Below, in pieces: positions 43,130-51,817 of a stretch of 64,000 nt of DNA. Both the position numbers and the translations under genes were made by a program. The notes under the pieces are model-generated. The model ran no database searches and was not told the DNA's origin. It saw nothing but the letters and a program-made list of their open reading frames with translations. How positions within the stretch are numbered: the first letter of the stretch is position 1; the number at the start of each line of letters is the position of its first letter. The stretch spans positions 8,757,001 to 8,821,000 of the forward strand of contig NZ_CP025394.1 of assembly GCF_002943525.1 (NCBI RefSeq), given 5' to 3'. The stretch comes from Kitasatospora sp. MMS16-BH015. GTDB lineage: Bacteria; Actinomycetota; Actinomycetes; Streptomycetales; Streptomycetaceae.

Positions 43130-46100
43130 TCAGTCACCGCCCGGGGGGTGCTCGCCGGTCGGTCGCACGCTCTGCAGTGCGCTGTCGAGTCGCCGCTCCA
43201 GCTCGCGCGCCCCGAGTGCGTGGGCCACTTGAGCGCCCTCCGCGAGGTGGGCCGCGCTGCGATCCGGGTGACCGAGCGCCAGTTCGGCTTGGCCCGCGCC
43301 GAAGAGTGCCTGGGCGCGGCCGCGGTCGAAGCCGATGGCGAGGCAGATCTGCAGCGCGTGGAGGTGCGCGCTGAGGGCCGACTGGGCATCTCCGGACCGG
43401 AGGTGGACATCCCCCAACGCGGTGAGCGAGGCAGCTTCCTTCGGGTGGTCGTTGAGCCGCCTGAAGACCGATATCCCGTGGCGGCAGTGTTGAACGGCGA
43501 TGTTCCGTTCGCGCGGGAGGTCGAGGAAGCTGGACAGATTGACGCGGAACGTGGCCAGCTCGATCTCGGCGACGTGGCCCGCTCCGATGGCGATGGCCTG
43601 TTCTTGGGCCCGCCGCGCGGATATCAGGTCGCCGCGGTGCTCGTAGCAGTCGGAGAGGTTGTTCAGAGCGATCGCCTCCCGTCGGAAATCCCGCGACTTC
43701 CGAATTCCGGCCAATGCGTACGTGAGGCTGACGAGCGCTCTTTCCGAATCCCCTTGCTGAAGGAGGGTGACGCCCAGTGCATTCAATGTGCGCGCGCGAT
43801 TGACGCTGTCGCCGAGCCGGTTCCAGGTGTCCAGGGATTTCTGAAGGTAATGCAGTGCCCTGGTCAGATCGCCGCTCTGTCGGGTGGCCACCCCCAGGTG
43901 GAGGAGAGCCTCGGCGTGACCGCTGCGGTCGCCCGCCGAGCGGGCCAGGGTGGAGGCGCGGCGGCTCTCGGCGGCCGCCGCCTCGTAGTGCGCGGTGCGG
44001 GTGTGGACCGCGCTGAGGCTGATGCGTGCGTGCGCCTCGAGCTGGGGCTCCGCGGCGAGCCGCCAGTGCGAGGCCGCCGCCCGGTGCATGGCCTCGGCCT
44101 CGGGCCAGAAGCCCGCGTGGTCGAGGTGCTCACCGAGCACGTGGGCCAGCCAGTCCGCCTCCTCGTCGAGCCCGTTGGCCGCAGCGTGCCGGTGGAGGCC
44201 GATCAGGGCGTCGCAGGACCGGTTCAGCCAGGCTCTCAGTCGGTCCTCGTCCGGCCAGGACTCGGGCCGCGGATAGTGCGGCGGGACGGGCAGTCGCAGC
44301 CGCGGGTAGGCGGACCGGTCGGCCAGGTCGACCGCCACCACGGCCCAGCGGGCCAGCCGGCGGGTGGCGGCCGTGAGTTCGGCGGCGGAGCCCTCCTCGG
44401 TGCGCAGTTCGGCCGCGTAGCTGGCCACCAGGTCGTGGTAGCGGTAGCGCTCGGCCTTTGGCTCCTCCAGGAGGGATCGGTAGAGCAGGTCCTCGATCAT
44501 GCGATCGGCGTGCGCGGTGCCCCGGCCGATCAGGGCGGCGGCGTCCTCCGGCCCGAAGTCCGGACCGGGGTGGAGGCTCAGCAGGCGGAAGGCACTGCGC
44601 TGGTCGGCGGTGAGGGCCCGGTAGGAGGCGGCGAAGACGCGGCGGACCGAGTGGTCGTCGTTGCCGAACTCGCTGAGCAGGCCGTGCTGGTCGGAGAGGC
44701 GTCGGAGGAGGTCGCTCAACTCCCAGGCCGGGCGGCCGCGCAGGTGGCTGGCGGCCAGGGTGATCGCGAGGGGCAGCCGACCGCAGCGCTCCACGATGTC
44801 CAGGACCAGGTCCGGATCGGTGGCCCGGTCGAGGCCGACCAGGCGGTTGAAGAGCGCAACGGCGTCCTCGGTGGCCAACTGGTCGAGGAAGACGGTCTTC
44901 GAGTCGGGCAGCCCGACCAACCGGTGGCGGCTGGTGACCAGGGTCAGCGACGCGCGGGACTTCGGTAGGAGCGGCCGGACCTGGTCGGCGTGGGCGGCGT
45001 CGTCGAGGACGAGGAGCACGCGACGGTTGCACAGCTCCGCCTGCCAGCGGTCCTGCAACTCCTCGGGGTCGCGGGGGATGCTCTTCGCCGGCAGGCCGAG
45101 CGCGCGCAGCAGGCGGGCCAGGGCGGCCTCCTGGGTGAGCGGGGTCTGGCCGGGCTTGTGGGTGCGCAGGTCCAGGTGGAGCTGGGCGTCGGGGAAGAGC
45201 TCCCGCAGCCGGTCGGCGGCGTGCAGGGCGAGCAGTGACTTGCCGGCGCCGCCGAGTCCGCAGATGGTCTCCACCCGGACGGCGCCGCCCGGTCTGCTGT
45301 CCAGGCCGGTGAGCCGGGCCAGTTCGTCCGCCCGGCCCTCGAGCGGGGAGAGGGTCGGCAGGTTGGACGGGCCGAGCAGCCGCGCTGCGCCGCGGGGGGC
45401 GGCGGAGGAGGGTGGCGGGATCAGCTCGGCCACCGGAGACTGCTGGAGGAGCCGTTGGTGCAGACGGGCGAGCGGTTCACCGGGCCCGGTGCCCAACTCG
45501 CTGCGCAGCGCTCGGAAGGTGGCTTGGCAGAGCGCGAGTGCCGCCCCCTGCCGCCCGCAGCCGTACAGCGCCGTCACCAGGAGCCGGACGAGCTCCTCGT
45601 CGTGCGGGTGCTGGTCGAGCTGGGGCGCGAGTTCGATGGCCAGATCGTCGAAGCGGCCGAGGCGGAGCGTGGCCCAGCCCCGGGCCAGGGTGGCCGCGAA
45701 GCGCTGGTCGGTCATCGACTGGCGGGCCGACTCCGCCCAGTCGGTCACGAGGCCGGTCAGCGCCTCGCCGCGCCAGAGCCGGTCGGCGTCCTGGTAGGTC
45801 TCGACGGCACGTTCGTCGTCACCGGAGTCGGCGTACGAGCGGGCCTGGTGCACGAGCCGCAGGAACTGCTGCCAGTCGATCGTCTCCGGGTCGGCCGTCA
45901 GCTCGTAGGCGTTGCCGGCGGTGACCACGGCTGGTCGGCTGCCCTCGTCGAGCCCGGGTTCGGCTTCGACCGCCTTGCGGAGGATCACGCGTAGGCGAGC
46001 GGCCAGGGTGTGGAGGTTGCCGGTCGGATCCTTGGGCAGGTTCTCCTCGTCCCAGATCCGGTCGATCAACACGGAATGACGAATGGCTTTCCCGTGCTCC

Positions 46101-46201
46101 CTCGCCAATGCGGCGAGTAGCGTGCCCTCACGACGGCGGCCCAGCGGCAGCACCAGATCGGGGGTCTGAACGTCCACTTTTCCGAGCAACCGGATCAGCA
46201 C
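43130..46201 (-). CDS. AfsR-type SARP regulator (SARP-NB-ARC-TPR)
   Basis: This 1023-residue regulator starts VLIRLLGKVDVQTPDLVLPLG. Residues 1-95 form an OmpR-like winged helix (LLAALAREHGKAIRHSVLIDRIW, TLAARLRVILRKA). Residues 100-245 form the BTAD domain (IDWQQFLRLVHQAR, ALYGCGRQGAALALCQATFRAL). Residues 290-560 form an NB-ARC ATPase with Walker A GLGGAGKSLLAL and Walker B RRVLLVLDDA. The last 350 residues are TPR repeats (ALLHLGVATRQSGDLTRALHYLQKSL). AfsR-like proteins activate secondary metabolism. GTG 46201 is used; its ribosome-binding site is next to a hairpin. Confidence 0.92.
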   Translation of the reverse strand: MLIRLLGKVDVQTPDLVLPLGRRREGTLLAALAREHGKAIRHSVLIDRIWDEENLPKDPTGNLHTLAARLRVILRKAVEAEPGLDEGSRPAVVTAGNAYELTADPETIDWQQFLRLVHQARSYADSGDDERAVETYQDADRLWRGEALTGLVTDWAESARQSMTDQRFAATLARGWATLRLGRFDDLAIELAPQLDQHPHDEELVRLLVTALYGCGRQGAALALCQATFRALRSELGTGPGEPLARLHQRLLQQSPVAELIPPPSSAAPRGAARLLGPSNLPTLSPLEGRADELARLTGLDSRPGGAVRVETICGLGGAGKSLLALHAADRLRELFPDAQLHLDLRTHKPGQTPLTQEAALARLLRALGLPAKSIPRDPEELQDRWQAELCNRRVLLVLDDAAHADQVRPLLPKSRASLTLVTSRHRLVGLPDSKTVFLDQLATEDAVALFNRLVGLDRATDPDLVLDIVERCGRLPLAITLAASHLRGRPAWELSDLLRRLSDQHGLLSEFGNDDHSVRRVFAASYRALTADQRSAFRLLSLHPGPDFGPEDAAALIGRGTAHADRMIEDLLYRSLLEEPKAERYRYHDLVASYAAELRTEEGSAAELTAATRRLARWAVVAVDLADRSAYPRLRLPVPPHYPRPESWPDEDRLRAWLNRSCDALIGLHRHAAANGLDEEADWLAHVLGEHLDHAGFWPEAEAMHRAAASHWRLAAEPQLEAHARISLSAVHTRTAHYEAAAAESRRASTLARSAGDRSGHAEALLHLGVATRQSGDLTRALHYLQKSLDTWNRLGDSVNRARTLNALGVTLLQQGDSERALVSLTYALAGIRKSRDFRREAIALNNLSDCYEHRGDLISARRAQEQAIAIGAGHVAEIELATFRVNLSSFLDLPRERNIAVQHCRHGISVFRRLNDHPKEAASLTALGDVHLRSGDAQSALSAHLHALQICLAIGFDRGRAQALFGAGQAELALGHPDRSAAHLAEGAQVAHALGARELERRLDSALQSVRPTGEHPPGGD

Positions 46202-46207
46202 AGGCCC

Positions 46208-46240
46208 CCCACAGGGTGGTTTGCCCCCACCGCCTGTGGG
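46208..46240 (-). promoter_or_regulatory. Leader hairpin covering the SARP ribosome-binding site
   Basis: CCCACAGG (46208-46215) and CCTGTGGG (46233-46240) pair, extended inward by GGTGG/CCACC with one bulged base. On the minus-strand mRNA this stem ends at GUGGGGGG just seven bases before the GUG start. A second hairpin (CCCTGC/GCAGGG, 46252-46266) lies further upstream. They could limit translation until opened. Confidence 0.55.
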
Positions 46241-46396
46241 AGCATGACAGACCCTGCTCCGCAGGGCCAGACCATCTGACAAGGGGAACAGAAAGCTACC
46301 GAAAAATCCACCAACTTCGCGCACCAAACGCCTAATTGACGTGACGTCAGAGTGACCGGTGAGGTGCTGCGGGAGCAAAGGACTGAAGGGTGGCCG

Positions 46397-48796
46397 ATGG
46401 GGTCGACTGTCGTTGGATCCGTGGAGGCGGCGCTGAGGTTGGCCGGCATCGTGCAGTTGGAGGAATTGGCCCGGATTGTCGGGCTGGTGGTGGGGGAATT
46501 CGATCGTCCGAATGGGATTGGTGAGCGCATTCGGAGGCCGGATGGTGGGCCGGAATGGGCGGTTCGGCTTTCTCGGGAGTTGGTCGGACTTTCGCAACTC
46601 GATGCGGCGCTGGGGGAATGGGCCGGGGCGGTGCTGCGGGGTGCGGGGGAGGTGGTGAACGGCATCTCCGGGGCGGCCCGGGTGTACGGGGCGGCGGTGC
46701 AGGCGCGGGAGATCCACGGTGGGGTGCACGTGCACGGGGCGGTGCCGGCGGTGGAGCTGCCGGTGCCGCGGCAACTGCTGGCGCCGCCGGGGTGTTTCGT
46801 GGGGCGGGCGGCGGATGTGGTGGTGCTGGAGCGGAGCCGGGACGCGACGGGCGGGCTGCTGGTGGTGCTCAGCGGGCCGGCCGGGGTGGGGAAGACGGCG
46901 TTCGCCTCGTACTGGCTGCAGGGGCTGACGGGGGAGTACCCGGACGGGCAGCTGTACGTGGACCTGCGGGGGTACGCGCCGGAGGGGCCGGGCGCACAGG
47001 CCGAGCCGGTGGAGGCGTTGGGCGGGCTGCTGCGGGCGTTCGGGATCAGCTCGGTGCCGGGTACGGCGGGGGAAGGGGCGGCGCTGTGGCGGTCGTTGAC
47101 CGCCGGGCGGCGGTTGGTGCTGATGATCGACAACGCCTTCTCGGCCGCGCAGGTGCGGCCGCTGCTGCCCGGGGCGCCGGGGAGCCTGGTGGTGGTGACC
47201 AGCCGGAGCAGGCTCACCGGGCTCGGGATCGACGGTGCGGTGTTCCACCAACTCGACAGGCTGGAAGCCGAGTCGGCGATCGAGATCCTGCGGGGGCGGG
47301 TCGGCGCGGCCCGGGTGGCCGCCGAGCCGGAGGCGGCGCGGGCGGTGGTGGAGCGGTGCGACGGGCTGCCGTTGGCGGTCTGCGTGGCGGCCGCGCGGAT
47401 AGCCTCCCGCCCCCGCCAGTCGCTCGCGGTGACGGCGGCGGCGCTGGACGGGGAGGCGGACCGGCTGGCGGCCCTGCGGTTGGAGGGGACGGCGAGCGCG
47501 GTGCGGGGCGCCCTGGACGCCTCGTACCGCTGTCTCGGGCCCGAGGCAGCTCGGCTGTACCGGCTGCTGGGGCAGTTGCCGGTGGCGGTGTTCGGGGCGG
47601 CGGTCGCGGCGGCGGCGTACGGGAGCGAGGCGGCGCTCCGGCCGGGGCAGGAGGAGCTGCTGCTGGAGGCGCTGGCGGAGGTCAACCTGGTGGAGGAACT
47701 TGGGCCGGACCGGTACCGGTTCCACGATCTGGTCCGGCTGCACGCAAGGGAGTTGAACGCCGAAGGGGAGGACGCGGCGGTCCGTCGGGTGGCCGAGTGG
47801 TACCTGAGCGCGGCGACGGCGGCCGAGGCGCTGATCACGCCCACGCACCGGCGGTTGGCACGGGACTACCTCGCGGTACGGCCGCTGCCGCCGGTGCCCT
47901 TTGCAGCGGACCGGGCGGCGGCGCTGGCCTGGTTGGAGCAGCAGCAGGACGAGCTGGCGGCGGTGCTGCGATCCGCGGCGGAGCGTGGCTGGGACGGGCT
48001 GACCTGGCAACTAGCCGACGCCATGTGGCCGTTGTACCACCGGCTGCGGCCGTACCCGCTCTGGATCGAGGGCACGGCGCTGGGGCTCGCCGCAGCCAGG
48101 CGGACGGGGGATCCGGCGGCCGTCGGGCGGATGCTCACGGACGGCGGGGGCGGGTTGCGCAACGGCGGGCGCCCGGAGGAGGCGGTGCCGCTGTTCGCCG
48201 AGGCCCTGGAGCTGGCGCGGCGGGACGGTACCCGGCTGGAGGAGGCCCAGGCCCTGCACGGGCTCGGGCAGGCGCACAATCTGGCGGGTCGGCCGGGCGA
48301 GGCGGTCCGGTACTTCGAGGAGGCGCTCGCGCTGCGCCGGGAGATCGGCTACGACCGGGGTGCCGCACTCTCGGTGCTGATGCTCGGCGACGTGCGGATC
48401 GCCCTGGGTGAGCTGGACAGTGGATTGGACCTGCTGGCTCGAGCCCGGGCGGAGCTGCTCGCCCTGCCGGATCCGTACGAGGCGGCCAGGGCGCTCGCGC
48501 TGTCGGGGCGGGCTCGGATCGGCGGCGGTGAATTCGCCCTGGCGGAGGAGGAGTTGGCGGCGGCGCTGGCCGAGTTCCGGAGCTGCGGATCGCGGCACTG
48601 GGAGGCGCACACGATCGAGATGCTGGGGGAACTCGCCGTAGCGCAGGGGGAGTTCGAGGCTGCCCGGGTGCGGTACGGCGAGTCCCTGGAGATCTACCGG
48701 TCGGTCGGTGCGCCCGACTCCGTCCGGCTGGAGGGGAGGATCAGCGCGCTGCCCGGCGGGCCCGGCGGGCCCGACCAGGAGAGGGCCAGGCAGTGA
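46397..48796 (+). CDS. STAND/NB-ARC-TPR protein with unrecognised N-terminal domain
   Basis: This 799-residue NLR-like ATPase has Walker A SGPAGVGKTAFA near residue 160, Walker B RRLVLMIDNA, the GLPLAV motif and an RFHDLVRLHA segment, followed by TPR repeats to the end (ALHGLGQAHNLAGRPGEAVRYFEEAL). It lacks the SARP DNA-binding half. The first 120 residues are helical (VEAALRLAGIVQLEELARIVGLVV) and end in a REIHGGVHVHGAV linker like those between effector and NB-ARC in STAND proteins. ATG 46397 follows GAAGGG. It is head-to-head with the SARP gene, whose ATPase-TPR half it resembles. It could be a regulator or a defence NLR. Confidence 0.85.
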   Translation: MGSTVVGSVEAALRLAGIVQLEELARIVGLVVGEFDRPNGIGERIRRPDGGPEWAVRLSRELVGLSQLDAALGEWAGAVLRGAGEVVNGISGAARVYGAAVQAREIHGGVHVHGAVPAVELPVPRQLLAPPGCFVGRAADVVVLERSRDATGGLLVVLSGPAGVGKTAFASYWLQGLTGEYPDGQLYVDLRGYAPEGPGAQAEPVEALGGLLRAFGISSVPGTAGEGAALWRSLTAGRRLVLMIDNAFSAAQVRPLLPGAPGSLVVVTSRSRLTGLGIDGAVFHQLDRLEAESAIEILRGRVGAARVAAEPEAARAVVERCDGLPLAVCVAAARIASRPRQSLAVTAAALDGEADRLAALRLEGTASAVRGALDASYRCLGPEAARLYRLLGQLPVAVFGAAVAAAAYGSEAALRPGQEELLLEALAEVNLVEELGPDRYRFHDLVRLHARELNAEGEDAAVRRVAEWYLSAATAAEALITPTHRRLARDYLAVRPLPPVPFAADRAAALAWLEQQQDELAAVLRSAAERGWDGLTWQLADAMWPLYHRLRPYPLWIEGTALGLAAARRTGDPAAVGRMLTDGGGGLRNGGRPEEAVPLFAEALELARRDGTRLEEAQALHGLGQAHNLAGRPGEAVRYFEEALALRREIGYDRGAALSVLMLGDVRIALGELDSGLDLLARARAELLALPDPYEAARALALSGRARIGGGEFALAEEELAAALAEFRSCGSRHWEAHTIEMLGELAVAQGEFEAARVRYGESLEIYRSVGAPDSVRLEGRISALPGGPGGPDQERARQ

Positions 48797-49299
48797 CCGG
48801 GCCCGGGGCGGGCGATGACCTCGACCGGGTGGTCCGGCCGCCAGCGGTGGCCGGCGGCGAGGCGGGCGTGGGTGAGGGAGCCGAGGAGGAGGGCGGCGGC
48901 CCAGGGGCGGGGTGGATCGGCGAGGCGGGCGAGCAGGGGCGAGCCCGCCCGGGGGTGGAGCAGGACGGTGCCGTCCGCCGTGGCCACGGCGGCCACCGCG
49001 CAGCCCGGGTGGTCGGCGAGGAGTCGCTCGGCCGCCGATGCGGCCGCGCGGAGGCCGCCGGTGACGGCGAGGTGGAGGACGTCGGCCAGCTGGGTGGCCG
49101 GGGGCACGGCCGGGCCGGGGGCGGGCCGCCGGGAGTCGGTGAGGCGGGGTGCCCGTACGGCCGCTGGGGTGGGCGGGTCCTCGGCCCGGCAGGTGAAGTG
49201 GCGGTCGATGAAGGGGGGTTGGGCGAGCTGCACCTCGGTGAGGCGGAGCCGGTGCACCGTCGGCCGGAGCCGGTGGGCGGTGAGGCGGGGCGGCTTCAC
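48694..49299 (-). CDS. Unknown protein coupled to the glycosyltransferase-like gene
   Basis: This 201-residue protein begins with an Arg/His-rich stretch. Then comes a compact domain with TQLADVLHLAVTGGLRAAASAAERLLADHPG, AVAAVATADGTVLLHPRAGSPL and GHCLALSWSG, alternating strands and helices. GTG 49299 overlaps the stop of the gene before it in GTGA, so translation is coupled. Its last 103 bases overlap the 3' end of the convergent STAND gene. No family recognised; the coupling suggests a partner of the transferase. Confidence 0.6.
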   Translation of the reverse strand: MKPPRLTAHRLRPTVHRLRLTEVQLAQPPFIDRHFTCRAEDPPTPAAVRAPRLTDSRRPAPGPAVPPATQLADVLHLAVTGGLRAAASAAERLLADHPGCAVAAVATADGTVLLHPRAGSPLLARLADPPRPWAAALLLGSLTHARLAAGHRWRPDHPVEVIARPGPGHCLALSWSGPPGPPGSALILPSSRTESGAPTDR

Positions 49300-50531
49300 G
49301 GGCGGACCGCCGGGAGGGGGAGCGGGAAGTCGAGCGGGGCGGTGACGGGGTCGTAGGCCGGCTCGCCGAGGCCGAGGAGGCGGTAGAGGAGGCGGCGGAC
49401 CTTGCGGTTGAAGCGGCCGGGCTCGGAGGTGATCCGGCGGGCGATGGCGGCGTACTCGGCGGGGCGGTACTCCTGCCGGGCGTAGGCGAGTTGGGCGGGG
49501 AGCGGGTGGGAGGCGGAGAGGGCGGGGGCCGTGCGGGCCAGGGTGGCGGCGGCCGAGTCGGGGTTGACGTCCTCGAAGGGGAAGCGGGCCAGCAGGATCG
49601 GGGCCCTGGTCATGGTGGCGTAGAGGGTGACGGAGCCGTGGTCGCCGATCACGTAGTCGGCGGCGATCAGCAGGGCGCGCCAGTCGGTCTCCGGCGGGAG
49701 CAGGTGGACGGCCTGGCCGGCGGCGCCGGCGAGCCAGGCCTCGAGCTGCCAACGGCCCGCGAAGGACCAGACGTTGGGGTGGACGAGCAGGCCGGTGCGG
49801 AAGCCGGCCGGGGGCAGTTCGGCGAGCAGGCGGGGGAGCAGGGCGTCGAGGCGGTTGAAGGAGGAGCCGAGGCCCCAGGTGGAGGAGACCAGGACGAAGC
49901 GGTCCTCCGGGCGCAGGCCGAGGGCGTGGCGGTAGGCCTCGCGGAGGTGGCGGCTGGCGGCGATCCGGTCGTGGCAGGAGTCGCCGACCACCTCGGCGAC
50001 CGGCAGGGCCTCGGGGCAGCTGTGTTCGAGCATGGTGAGTTCGGCGCGGTGGGCGAGCGCGATGGCGGCGGGCACCACGCGGCCGGCCCAGGTGAGGTAC
50101 GGGCGGCCGAGGCCGCCGACGGTGCGGTGCGGACCCTCGGCGGGGCGGGAGAGTTTGATCGAACCGGCGCCGTGCGGCAGCCGGACCAGCGGGCCGCGGA
50201 TCTGCTCGATGCCCTGGGAGCCGGCCGCGAGCGCGAGGTCGAACTCGGTGGCGACGGCCTCGGGCCAGGGGAGCACGGCGCAGCCCAGCCCCCGGAGGAA
50301 GTCGTGCACCCCCTCGTTGAAGGCGTGCGGCGCGATGGTGAAGACGACCTGGACGCGCAGGTCGGCCCGGAGCAGCTCGAAGATCTCGCGCAGCCGGACG
50401 GCGTAGACGAGGGTGTGCACCACCACCAGCACCCGCTTGCACTCCGGCAGTGTCCCCCACTGGCCGGGGGCCCGGCGCACCGGTGCGGGCCGGCGGAGGG
50501 TCTCGGTGGATCTGGATTCGGACGGCTTCAT
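49296..50531 (-). CDS. CDP-glycerol glycerophosphotransferase / GT-B-like protein
   Basis: This 411-residue protein has two Rossmann-like halves. The first has CKRVLVVVHTLVYAVRLREIFELL, VQVVFTIAPHAFNEGVHDFL and VRLPHGAGSIKL. The second has RFVLVSSTWGLGSSFNRLDALL, LLVHPNVWSF and YVIGDHGSVTLYATMTRAPILL. DHGSVTLYA is like the GDxSS-type donor site of TagB/TagF and other GT-B enzymes. Actinobacterial members are often annotated as translation initiation factor 2, which the sequence does not support. ATG 50531 follows AAGGGGGG by seven bases. It is coupled to the next gene. Confidence 0.7.
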   Translation of the reverse strand: MKPSESRSTETLRRPAPVRRAPGQWGTLPECKRVLVVVHTLVYAVRLREIFELLRADLRVQVVFTIAPHAFNEGVHDFLRGLGCAVLPWPEAVATEFDLALAAGSQGIEQIRGPLVRLPHGAGSIKLSRPAEGPHRTVGGLGRPYLTWAGRVVPAAIALAHRAELTMLEHSCPEALPVAEVVGDSCHDRIAASRHLREAYRHALGLRPEDRFVLVSSTWGLGSSFNRLDALLPRLLAELPPAGFRTGLLVHPNVWSFAGRWQLEAWLAGAAGQAVHLLPPETDWRALLIAADYVIGDHGSVTLYATMTRAPILLARFPFEDVNPDSAAATLARTAPALSASHPLPAQLAYARQEYRPAEYAAIARRITSEPGRFNRKVRRLLYRLLGLGEPAYDPVTAPLDFPLPLPAVRP

Positions 50532-50546
50532 CTGCTGTCCCCCCTT

Positions 50547-50596
50547 GGGACCGGTCAGTCGACCGGTCGGTCCCGTGGCCGCCAACTCGCGGCCAC
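50547..50596. terminator. Tandem hairpins between the CHAP-LysM gene and the next gene
   Basis: GGGACCG (50547-50553) pairs with CGGTCCC (50568-50574). Immediately next, GTGGCCG (50575-50581) pairs with CGGCCAC (50590-50596). They lie between two minus-strand genes, after the stop at 50689 and before the start at 50531, so they may end the first transcript or shape the second leader. Confidence 0.5.
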
Positions 50597-50688
50597 GGTA
50601 GGAGAGTTGCCCGGGTGTGCTGCCAGCCGCCGGTCCAGGTCCTTGCGGAAACCTTGCAGGCCCGCCTCAGTGGTGGGTCCGTCGAGGG

Positions 50689-51660
50689 TCAGCGCAGGAT
50701 GCGCAGCACCTGGCCGGGGGTGAGGGGCTCGTCGGGGGTCAACTCGTTGGCCTGGGCGAGGAGGTCTGCGGTGGTGTTGAATTCGGCGGCGAGGCCGGGG
50801 AGGGTGTCGCCGGGCTGGACGGTGTAGCGGCGGCCGCCGTAGTCGCGCTCGAGGTCGTGGAGTTGGCGGGGGCCGGGGATGCCGTCGGCCTCGGGGCCGG
50901 AGTCGCCGAGGAGGAGTTGGTAGCGGCGGAAGCTCTCGGTGTCGGCCGCCGTCCAGTCCGGGCCCGGGTCGGCGGGGGTGCCGGTGGGGGTGGAGCAGCC
51001 GGCGGCGGCGAGCATCACGCGCAGGGTGGCCAGGTGCGGGCCGCTCGCGCCGGGCCCGTACGGGCGGCCGTCGATCACCACGGGGTGGCGGCCCTGGCCG
51101 GGGATGGTGAAGCCGGCGGCGGGGAGGTCGTCGACCCCGGCCTCTTGGCCGAAGTAGGTGACGCCCCGGCGGCCGCGCCAGGCCGGATCGGCACAGACCA
51201 GCCCCTCGGGGTAGTCCGGGTACCCGTAGGAGTCCACGTAGGCCGAACGGCGCTGGTACACCCGCTGGTAGACGCCGTCGCCCTGGGGCGAGCCGTCGTC
51301 GTTGGTGTTGCCCGCGATCACGGTGAGGGTGTCGGCGTCGTAGCCGATGCAGATGCCGGTGTGCTCGCCGCCGGCGCCGTACGGGTTGTCCGGGGTGCCG
51401 AAGAGCACCTGGGCGCCGACCGCCGGGTACACCGAGAGCCGGCCGCGCTGGTCGAACCAGGCGCGGGCGGTGCCGCAGGAGGCGGTGTTCGGGAAGACCC
51501 CGCCGTTGCCGCTCTCCCGGGCCACGGCCGAGACGAAGTCGGCGCACCAGGGCTCGGCCGGCCGGCCGAGCTCGGTGGAGAAGCGGTTGCGGTTGTTCGC
51601 ACCCTCGCGGTAGCCGAGGTAGCTCTGGGCGGTCTCGATCATGGCCCTCGCGCCGGACAT
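50689..51660 (-). CDS. CHAP amidase with C-terminal LysM, no signal peptide
   Basis: This 323-residue protein has a CHAP-type domain in residues 1-135 with Cys39 (EPWCADFV) and His100 (GGEHTGICIGYD) as catalytic pair. A peptidoglycan-binding-like segment follows at about 190-270 (HLATLRVMLAAAGC, RYQLLLGDSGPEADGIPG) and a LysM repeat at about 277-322 (RYTVQPGDTLPGLAAEFN). It should cleave peptidoglycan peptides. No signal peptide or membrane helix precedes the domain; ATG 51660 has GGAGG four bases upstream, so the start is secure. Endolysin-like use or a non-classical export route is possible. Confidence 0.82.
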   Translation of the reverse strand: MSGARAMIETAQSYLGYREGANNRNRFSTELGRPAEPWCADFVSAVARESGNGGVFPNTASCGTARAWFDQRGRLSVYPAVGAQVLFGTPDNPYGAGGEHTGICIGYDADTLTVIAGNTNDDGSPQGDGVYQRVYQRRSAYVDSYGYPDYPEGLVCADPAWRGRRGVTYFGQEAGVDDLPAAGFTIPGQGRHPVVIDGRPYGPGASGPHLATLRVMLAAAGCSTPTGTPADPGPDWTAADTESFRRYQLLLGDSGPEADGIPGPRQLHDLERDYGGRRYTVQPGDTLPGLAAEFNTTADLLAQANELTPDEPLTPGQVLRILR

Positions 51661-51817
51661 GTCGCCTCCAAAAGGTGCCGGGGCCCTGCCAACGAGAGTC
51701 GGCGGACCCCGGTTACGGAGAACGTTCGTCAACGAGCGAGCGGAGGGAGCACGCGGCCCGGCGGACAGTGCGCCGGGGGCACGCGGCGGCTGCCCACGCG
51801 CCCCCGGGAGGCGGCCG

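Noticed and set aside
43130..46201. A secondary-metabolite gene cluster around the SARP
   Set aside because: No PKS, NRPS, terpene, RiPP-maturation or other core biosynthetic gene is present in the window.
49296..50531. Annotation as translation initiation factor 2
   Set aside because: There is no GTPase motif; the two Rossmann-like halves and the donor-site-like DHGSVTLYA point to a transferase.
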